From CAYQLT01 sp964418425 (GTDB lineage: Bacteria > Bacillota > Limnochordia > Limnochordales > Geochordaceae), in the NCBI GenBank assembly GCA_964418425.1, contig CAYQLT010000073.1, positions 1 to 11,652 on the forward strand: a stretch of DNA of 11,652 bases, written 5' to 3'. Position 1 is the first letter of the stretch. The number at the start of each line of letters is the position of its first letter. Both the position numbers and the translations under genes were made by a program. The notes beneath the pieces were generated by a model. It saw only the letters and a list, made by a program, of their open reading frames with translations. It made no database searches and was not told the DNA's origin. Shown piece after piece: positions 6,937 through 11,652 of this stretch.

Positions 6937-7311
6937 TCACAACGCCCCTCCCGCGCGCAGGCCCTGGACCGCCGTCACCAGGCCGTACACCATCAGCGCC
7001 ACGCCCGCCACCACCACGGCCACGTCCACGACCCGCCCCGCTTTCGGACCCCAGCCGGCCTCGTGCAGGATGCGCCGCAGCCCGTACAGCCCGTGGTAGA
7101 CCGCGAACACCACCAAAAGCGCGTACAGCACCACCCAACCGGGGCTGGCGCTTCTGGCGGCAACCGAGGCGAAGCCACGCACGGGCTGTTCCACCCAACC
7201 CACCGCGCTCAAAACCCGCGGGAAGTGCTGCACCGCCATATGGGCCCCGAGCAGCACCACCAGCCCGGCTCCCGCCACAAGGTGCAAGACCCACAGCGTC
7301 GTCTCTCGCAT
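6937..7311 (-). CDS. sdhD: Succinate dehydrogenase membrane anchor, second cytochrome b subunit
   Basis: Small membrane subunit of complex II, 124 residues with three membrane helices (about 5-26, 59-80 and 94-116). His24 lies near the outer end of helix 1. His73, in the YHGLYGLR motif, lies near the inner end of helix 2. The HGLxGLR pattern is the usual heme-binding signature of SdhD. Together with His67 and His107 of the partner subunit this gives four candidate axial ligands, enough for two b hemes. ATG at 7311 was chosen because AGGAGG (7327-7322) lies 10 bases upstream. An in-frame GTG at 7320 is only one base from that site. It follows the other anchor gene by 64 bases and is followed almost directly by sdhB. 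Confidence 0.88.
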   Translation of the reverse strand: MRETTLWVLHLVAGAGLVVLLGAHMAVQHFPRVLSAVGWVEQPVRGFASVAARSASPGWVVLYALLVVFAVYHGLYGLRRILHEAGWGPKAGRVVDVAVVVAGVALMVYGLVTAVQGLRAGGAL

Positions 7312-7375
7312 CAGCCGCACGCCTCCTGCCCGAAAGCCCGAACCTCGGAAAGTGGCATCCTGGCAGACCCCGGCC

Positions 7376-7876
7376 TCAAGCCCTGGCCACCATTTCCCAC
7401 AGCCCCACGCCCACGAAGAGCGCGGTCAGCACCATCAGAGCCAGCGTCAGAGGTCGTTGGCGGTGCAGCGCCACCGGGTAGGGGTAGACCGGCTCGGCAG
7501 GATGCCCGAGCCCCATCCCGAGGTGGCCCAGGATCAGGCGTACCCCGTTGAGAGCATGAAAGACGAAGGCCGCCAACACCAAAAACTCGCCGACCCGAAA
7601 CAGGGGGCTGGAAAGTGTCGCCATGGTGGCCTCCCACACCCGGGCCCCCGCGAGCCTCCGCCCCGTGACCCAAAGGTGCATCGGCAGGTAGAGCACCAGG
7701 GCGATGCCGGATAGGCGGTGTAGCGTGTAGAGGTAGCGCTCCACCGGGTACCTCCCTGCCACCACCCAGCCCGCCAAACCTAGCCGGTTGGGCAACCGCC
7801 GCACAGCGGCGGGAGAAGACACGCCAGCGGGTTGGGTGCTCGCCGTAGCGACGGACACGTCCCGAGACTCGCTCAT
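7376..7876 (-). CDS. sdhC: Succinate dehydrogenase cytochrome b556-type membrane subunit
   Basis: Membrane heme-binding subunit of complex II, 166 residues from the ATG at 7876. A polar tail of about 40 residues precedes three membrane helices (about 52-71, 94-116 and 142-163). The YTLHRLSG motif at 50-57 is the SdhC signature that opens helix 1 beside the quinone pocket. His67 (YLPMHLWV) sits at the outer end of helix 1. His107 (FHALNGVRLIL) sits at the inner end of helix 2 and matches the HxxxGxRxL heme motif. GGGGGGA about 10 bases upstream serves as ribosome-binding site, and the longer open frame to 7996 lacks a better start. It lies 92 bases after the flavoprotein gene and 64 before the second anchor gene. 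Confidence 0.9.
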   Translation of the reverse strand: MSESRDVSVATASTQPAGVSSPAAVRRLPNRLGLAGWVVAGRYPVERYLYTLHRLSGIALVLYLPMHLWVTGRRLAGARVWEATMATLSSPLFRVGEFLVLAAFVFHALNGVRLILGHLGMGLGHPAEPVYPYPVALHRQRPLTLALMVLTALFVGVGLWEMVARA

Positions 7877-7968
7877 GCCCCTGTTCCCCCCGTTTCCCGC
7901 CGCCCGGGCAGGCCTGCAGCCGTCGCGCGCAGGCCTCTGCCGCCCTGCCGCTTGCCCCCGGGGCGGCC

Positions 7969-9681
7969 TCAGTACTTTCGCTCCACCGGCTGCCACGAGG
8001 TGATGCGCACCGGGAGGTACTCAAGCCGCGGCCCATCCTCGCTGCGATACGCCAGCGTGTGGGCGAGAAATCGCTGGTCGTCCCGGGCAGGGTAATCCCG
8101 GCGGGCGTGCGCTCCCCTTGACTCACGGCGCGCCAGTGCGCCGACCACCACGACCTCGGCCAGGTCCAGCAGGTTCTCAAGCTCAAGAGCCGACACCAGG
8201 TCCGTGTTGTACACCCACCCCGAGTCGTCCAGCTTGATGCGCTGAAAGCGCTGCTTCAAGGTTCGCACCTCGTCCAGCGCCTCCCGCAAGCCGGCCTCGT
8301 CCCGAAACACGCCCACCTTCTCATCCATGAGCTGGCGCAAGCGGGTTCGCAGGCCGTAAAGCCGCTCCCCGTCTTTGCGCTGCAGCAGCTCCGCAAGGCG
8401 CGCCTGTTCTTCTCGGGCCTCCTCCAGGGGCGGGTCGGGTATGGGCGGCCGGGATGCGGCGAAACGGGCCGCAGCTCGCCCCGTGATGGCACCCCAGACC
8501 AGGCACTCGGCGGTGGAATTGCTGCCCAGGCGGTTGGCCCCGTGGACGGAGACGCACGCCGCTTCGCCCGCCGCCCAGATCCCCTCCACCGGGGTCTTGC
8601 CCTCCAGATCCGTGTGAATGCCCCCCATGGAGTAGTGGGCCGCCGGCCGCACCGGAATGGGACGCTCGATGGGGTCGATGCCGTTGAACTTGATGGCCAC
8701 CTCCCGGATGAGGGGAAGGCGTTCCTTGATGCGATCCGCTCCCAGATGCGACAGATCCAGCTCCACGTACCCCAGACCGCTGGGGTGGTCGAAGCCTCTG
8801 CCGTTTTCGATTTCCAGCGTCTCCGCCCGGGCCACGATGTCCCGGGGAGCCAGCTCCATCAGCTTGGGCGCATGGTCCTCCATGAAGCGGCGCCCCTGCC
8901 GGTTGCGCAGGTACCCGCCCTCGCCCCTCGCCGCCTCGGTGATGAGGATGCCGGAGGGAACCAGTCCCGTCGGATGAAACTGGACGAACTCCATGTCCTT
9001 GAGCGGCAGCCCCGCTCGGTAGGCCATCGCCATCCCGTCGCCCGTGACGGTGTGGGAGTAGGTGGTGAACCCGTAGACCCGCATGAACCCCCCTGTGGCG
9101 ATGATCAGCGCCCGGGCCCGAAACAGGGCGAACTCGCCGGTGGTGAGGTCCCAGGCGGTCAGGCCGGCAAAGCGGCCGTCCCGAACCATGAGCCGGGTGG
9201 CCATCCATTCCTCGTAACGGGTGAACCGCCCGAAGCGCTGCAGGGTGTCGTAAAGGGTCTGCATCTCGAAGAAGCCGGTCTTGTCTGCCGCAAAGGTGGC
9301 CCTGGCGAAGCTGTGGCCGCCGAAGGGGCGCTGGTTGACGCGCCCGTCCGGCCGCCGGGACCAGGGGATACCCCAATGCTCCAGCCGCAGAACCTCCCGG
9401 GGAATGGCCTCGACGAGCCGTGTAACCGCATCCTGGTCCGCCAGGAAGTCGCTTCCCTTCACCGTATCCCAGGCGTGAAGCTCGAAGCTGTCCCCCGCCT
9501 CCCGGTTGAGGACGGCGGCCGTGCCCCCTTCGGCCGCCACGGAGTGCGCTCGCATCAGCTGCGTTTTGGCCATGATGGCCAGGTCAAGCTCCGGCCCGGC
9601 CGCCATAAGCACCTCCAGGGCCGCCCGCAGCCCCGCAAGCCCGCTGCCCAGCACCAGAACGTCATGCGTGTACGTGCGCAA
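7969..9681 (-). CDS. sdhA: Succinate dehydrogenase/fumarate reductase flavoprotein subunit
   Basis: Catalytic FAD subunit interconverting succinate and fumarate, 570 residues, full length. HDVLVLGSGLAGLRAA (6-21) is the FAD-binding Rossmann motif. His46 in RAHSVAAEGG is the expected site of covalent FAD. Active-site residues are present: FHPTG with His236, TEAARGEGG with Arg252, APRD with Arg280, AHYSMGGI with His349 and GANRLGSNS with Arg384. The C-terminus keeps SRGAH, DYPARDD, HTLAY and the W.P.ERKY ending. Glu51 after the FAD histidine matches E. coli FrdA, where SdhA has Gln, so the preferred direction is uncertain. The start is TTG at 9681 with GGGGGG 8 bases upstream. No in-frame ATG exists upstream, and the protein begins six residues before the Rossmann strand. 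It is the first gene of the complex II operon. Confidence 0.96.
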   Translation of the reverse strand: MRTYTHDVLVLGSGLAGLRAALEVLMAAGPELDLAIMAKTQLMRAHSVAAEGGTAAVLNREAGDSFELHAWDTVKGSDFLADQDAVTRLVEAIPREVLRLEHWGIPWSRRPDGRVNQRPFGGHSFARATFAADKTGFFEMQTLYDTLQRFGRFTRYEEWMATRLMVRDGRFAGLTAWDLTTGEFALFRARALIIATGGFMRVYGFTTYSHTVTGDGMAMAYRAGLPLKDMEFVQFHPTGLVPSGILITEAARGEGGYLRNRQGRRFMEDHAPKLMELAPRDIVARAETLEIENGRGFDHPSGLGYVELDLSHLGADRIKERLPLIREVAIKFNGIDPIERPIPVRPAAHYSMGGIHTDLEGKTPVEGIWAAGEAACVSVHGANRLGSNSTAECLVWGAITGRAAARFAASRPPIPDPPLEEAREEQARLAELLQRKDGERLYGLRTRLRQLMDEKVGVFRDEAGLREALDEVRTLKQRFQRIKLDDSGWVYNTDLVSALELENLLDLAEVVVVGALARRESRGAHARRDYPARDDQRFLAHTLAYRSEDGPRLEYLPVRITSWQPVERKY

Positions 9682-9731
9682 CCCTGCGGCCCCCCGGTTC
9701 CCAAGCCTTGGGATGACCGCCCATTAGGGTA

Positions 9732-9744
9732 GCGCCTGCGGCGC
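9732..9744. repeat. Short inverted repeat upstream of sdhA
   Basis: GCGCC-TGC-GGCGC, a 5-bp inverted repeat around 3 bases, lies 50 bases upstream of the sdhA start. On the minus strand it falls between TTCAAA and TACCCT, a poor promoter-like pair with 16-base spacing. It could be an operator or a leader hairpin. At this GC content a short repeat like this may be chance. Confidence 0.25.
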
Positions 9745-9770
9745 CCGTTTGAAAGGTGCACACGTCCCTG

Positions 9771-9851
9771 CCCTTTTACCGTTTTCCGGAGCCACCTCGA
9801 ACACTGCCGCCCCTCTCCGGCCCCGACACCGCTCTTTTACCGATTTCCTGA
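9771..9851. repeat. 20-bp imperfect direct repeat ahead of the complex II operon
   Basis: Two copies occupy 9771-9790 and 9832-9851, with 17 of 20 bases identical around CTTTTACCGnTTTCCnGA and starts 61 bases apart. The right copy overlaps the stop codon of the small unknown gene; the left lies about 90 bases upstream of sdhA. They are among the few AT-rich stretches here. They may be paired binding sites for a regulator of sdhA, or a local duplication of the unknown gene's 3' end. The spacing is close to six helical turns. The repeat is seen directly; any role is inference. Confidence 0.5.
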
Positions 9852-10253
9852 ATCGGGAAAAGCCGGGTTCTGCTGCTCCTGTGAACCGCCCGAGGACTCC
9901 GCGGGGTGATTGAGGGGCAGGACAGCCTGCCGGCGAACCTCCCAGTGCAGCCATACGGCCAGCACATCGTCCTCATCCCCTGCCGCCGCCCACTGGCCTC
10001 GCAGGAAACGGACCAAACCCGCCTCGGGCAGACGTCGCAGCCATCCTTTGCGGATGGCGATGGCCTCCAGCCCCTTGTCCCGTACAAGAATCACGGCAAA
10101 TTTTCCCGGTGCCGTCGCCTCCAGCGTCCGGCGCACGGCCTCGGCCCCCACAGGAGCCGAGCAGCCCACCAGCAAAGCGTCGAAGCTGGGCGGCAACCGC
10201 AGCGGCCGGATTGCCGCCCGGATGCGCATCCAGCCCGGCCCCGCCTCGGTCAC
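9837..10253 (-). CDS. Small protein of unknown function
   Basis: A 138-residue protein that I do not recognise. The N-terminal half looks like an alpha/beta fold (FDALLVGCSAPVGAEAVRRTLE, then KFAVILVRDKGLEAIAIR), with a cysteine in GCSAP near residue 32. The last 25 residues are polar and Ser/Gln/Asn-rich, probably disordered. No signal peptide or clear membrane helix is seen. GTG at 10253 has GGAGGG about 10 bases upstream, which supports translation. It lies 192 bases after the DUF169 gene and 155 bases before sdhA, all on one strand, so co-transcription with either is possible. Its reality rests on ribosome-binding site, position and sensible composition, not on a known family. Confidence 0.55.
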   Translation of the reverse strand: MTEAGPGWMRIRAAIRPLRLPPSFDALLVGCSAPVGAEAVRRTLEATAPGKFAVILVRDKGLEAIAIRKGWLRRLPEAGLVRFLRGQWAAAGDEDDVLAVWLHWEVRRQAVLPLNHPAESSGGSQEQQNPAFPDSGNR

Positions 10254-10445
10254 GTCGGCCTTTCCCTCCCCGAGTTACCGGTCGCCCGCCTCGGGGGCGC
10301 CGGGACCCCCTGGCCCCCGTTCAGCTTAACGTCCTGCAGCGAGCGAGGAAACCGTCCGGGCATTCCCAAGAGGCGGCAGGGTGCGAACGGGATTGCCCGG
10401 CCCGAAGGAGCGGTACCGCGACGGCCCCGGGGTGGAGGCAAGCCG

Positions 10446-11270
10446 TCAGGGGGCGGCCCGTGGATGCGGCCCGGAGGGGTCGGACTCCTCGAAGCGCCGC
10501 TGGAGCTCCCGATAGCTCGGAGGGAAGACGGCTTCAAACTGCAGGAAGCCGGGGATCGGGTAGCGCACGCCGCCCTTGTGGGTCCCCTGCAGGCCCTCGA
10601 CCAGTTCGTCCAGGAGGCGGTAGGGCATGGCGAACGCCATCTCGTCATCCTGCGTGTGCCCGAAGATCCGGTCGCCGTAACACGGCAGGATCACCTGGTA
10701 GTCGTCCGCCTGGAGGGTGCGGATGAGCTCTTCGGCGCAGTCGGCCCGGGGGTTGACCACGGCGTGCAGCACGCCCCCCCGCTTCCACAGCGCAGCGGCC
10801 ACCAGGCGCATGACCTGAGCCGGGTTGGCGTAAAGCAGCACCAATTGAGGCTCGAAGGCGCCCTTGGCCAGGGGAGCCACCCATATGTTGCCGTAACCGC
10901 CGCGGGGCGCCTTGGGGACGGCCGCCTCGCTGCGGGCAGCGGCCTCCAGGGTCTCGTTGTACATGCCGTAAGCCAGATGCCCCTCCCGGTAATACGGAAG
11001 TTCGGGGCGATAGCCGAAGGCGACCGCTGCGATGGGGCAGGAGAGGTCGCCTCCGTCCAGAGCCACCGTCCACCCGTAACGGCGGGCCATGGAGATGGCC
11101 TGGCAGATGGTTACCCGAACGCCCAGGTCTCGGGCCGGGCGCCGGGCTCCCTCAAGGCTCTCCCCGCTGCCGGCAAACCGGACAGCAAGCGGGAAGGTGG
11201 CCGGCCGGACGAAACGCTCGATGGTTTCGGCGCCAGACCGGCAGCGAGACGCGAAGTCGATGGTGGCCAT
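10446..11270 (-). CDS. DUF169-family protein
   Basis: Cytoplasmic protein of 274 residues matching the DUF169 family (COG2043) by eye; the family's biochemical role is not established. Characteristic parts are FPLAVRFAG (26-34), ICQAISMARRYGW (55-67), LSCPIAAVAFGY (76-87) and CYGDRIFGHTQDDEMAFAMPY (197-217). Cys56, Cys78 and Cys197 fall in the conserved blocks and could bind a metal, an Fe-S cluster or a thiol ligand; that is inference. No signal peptide or membrane helix is seen. ATG at 11270 starts close to the family's usual N-terminus, but its best ribosome-binding site (AGGGGG) is 14 bases away. ATG at 11315 is an alternative adding 15 residues. A 6-bp inverted repeat (10420-10425 with 10442-10447) straddles the stop codon, without a T-run. 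The neighbour downstream is the small unknown gene. Confidence 0.78.
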   Translation of the reverse strand: MATIDFASRCRSGAETIERFVRPATFPLAVRFAGSGESLEGARRPARDLGVRVTICQAISMARRYGWTVALDGGDLSCPIAAVAFGYRPELPYYREGHLAYGMYNETLEAAARSEAAVPKAPRGGYGNIWVAPLAKGAFEPQLVLLYANPAQVMRLVAAALWKRGGVLHAVVNPRADCAEELIRTLQADDYQVILPCYGDRIFGHTQDDEMAFAMPYRLLDELVEGLQGTHKGGVRYPIPGFLQFEAVFPPSYRELQRRFEESDPSGPHPRAAP

Positions 11271-11628
11271 GGCCGGTTCGCAAGCCCCCTGCCTTTGGCG
11301 GTGAAGTCGGAGCATCCCTGGGTTCGACGGCCGTGTGAGCTGCCCCTTGGCGCCCGCCCCGAATAGCCTCTCTACCTCTCACGGCGTCGGGCTCCCGTGC
11401 GAGCCAGAACGCTGCGCAGCAAAGGCGAGGGACATTCGGCGAGCTTGCTGCCCGAACGCCTGGCTGTAGGAGCCGCTGGAGGCGCCCTGCTTAGCCCTGG
11501 AACTTGAGGCCGGGCAGCACTTCTTGCTACACCTGGTGCCCACCGGCGGCGGCACGTCGCCGGACGACTTGCAGGTCCGGTGACGTCGGCCGAGGGAATG
11601 GATAGCGTCCGCGAAGGAGGGCCGCGAG
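11271..11628. other. Gene-poor stretch near the right edge
   Basis: No convincing gene is seen in these roughly 360 bases. Open frames on both strands lack ribosome-binding sites or recognisable content. An inverted repeat CCGGCG (11543-11548) with CGCCGG (11558-11563), loop 9, lies near the right end. If the gene candidate at 11629 is real, this stretch is a divergent promoter region between it and the DUF169 gene. No good -35/-10 pair was found. Confidence 0.5.
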
Positions 11629-11652
11629 GTGGATTTTCGCACGTGTGCAGGA
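11629..11652 (+). CDS. Possible start of a plus-strand gene, cut by window edge
   Basis: AAGGAGG at 11614-11620 is followed after exactly 8 bases by GTG at 11629, then by an open frame of eight codons to the window end (reads MDFRTCAG). This is the best Shine-Dalgarno/start pair on the plus strand of the window. Nothing about the product can be said. The evidence is one motif only. Confidence 0.35.

Noticed and set aside
10293..10310. GGGGG/CCCCC hairpin between the DUF169 and small unknown genes
   Set aside because: Short homopolymer stem expected often in such GC-rich DNA, no T-tract, no positional argument.
9906..11366. Long plus-strand open frame (486 codons)
   Set aside because: It lies opposite the DUF169 and small unknown genes; its Pro/Gly/Arg/His-rich product has no family features. 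High GC content makes such antisense frames common.
11468..11583. Plus-strand fragment ending in LVPTGGGTSPDDLQVR then stop
   Set aside because: Looks slightly protein-like, but it follows an in-frame stop at 11467 and has no start or recognisable family. It could be a gene remnant but cannot be supported.
11379..11642. Minus-strand open frame of 87 codons at the right edge
   Set aside because: Ser/Arg/Cys-rich product without any motif, no ribosome-binding site, overlaps the better plus-strand start signal.
1..11652. CRISPR array, tRNA, rRNA, insertion sequence or phage attachment site
   Set aside because: No spaced repeat array, cloverleaf, ribosomal RNA segment, transposase or terminal inverted repeats seen on either strand.

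Overview
The window is GC-rich (roughly two-thirds G+C by eye). Every convincing complete gene lies on the minus strand and reads from right to left. GTG and TTG starts are common, and most starts have GGAGG-like ribosome-binding sites. The content is ordinary metabolic chromosome: no tRNA, rRNA, CRISPR array, transposase or phage gene was seen. Codon style and family members fit a high-GC, possibly thermophilic bacterium, for example a deep-branching Bacillota lineage such as Limnochordia. That placement is a guess from protein style and not a result.

In transcription order (right to left), the right edge holds about 360 bp with no convincing gene, plus a possible start of a plus-strand gene cut by the window end (11629-11652). 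Then come a DUF169-family protein (10446-11270) and a small protein of unknown function (9837-10253). Next is a complete succinate dehydrogenase/fumarate reductase (complex II) operon in the order flavoprotein, cytochrome b subunit, second membrane anchor, iron-sulfur subunit (9681 down to 6099). The two membrane subunits carry four transmembrane histidines placed as in diheme enzymes, so this is probably a menaquinone-linked diheme complex II. The flavoprotein has a Glu next to its FAD-linking segment, as in E. coli FrdA. The physiological direction therefore cannot be settled from sequence.

Downstream is a 442-residue protein resembling class I phosphomannose isomerase/cupin sugar isomerases (4632-5960). 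A 339-bp intergenic region follows. It contains six TTCGC repeats with mostly 10-bp spacing (4497-4554), a weak promoter candidate, and a 15-bp tandem repeat (4377-4406). Then comes a DeoR-family repressor (3447-4292), a secreted carbohydrate-type solute-binding protein (1688-3340), and two CUT1-type ABC permeases (713-1561, and 1-720 cut by the left edge). No transporter ATPase is present in the window.

The left half reads as a self-regulated sugar-uptake operon: DeoR senses a phosphorylated sugar, the binding protein and permeases import the sugar, and the isomerase-like cupin could process it. The right half is a respiratory complex preceded by two genes of unknown role. No clearly new multi-gene system was found. 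The best leads are the TTCGC operator array, the isomerase-like protein, the diheme complex II with a FrdA-like flavoprotein, and the DUF169/unknown gene pair.
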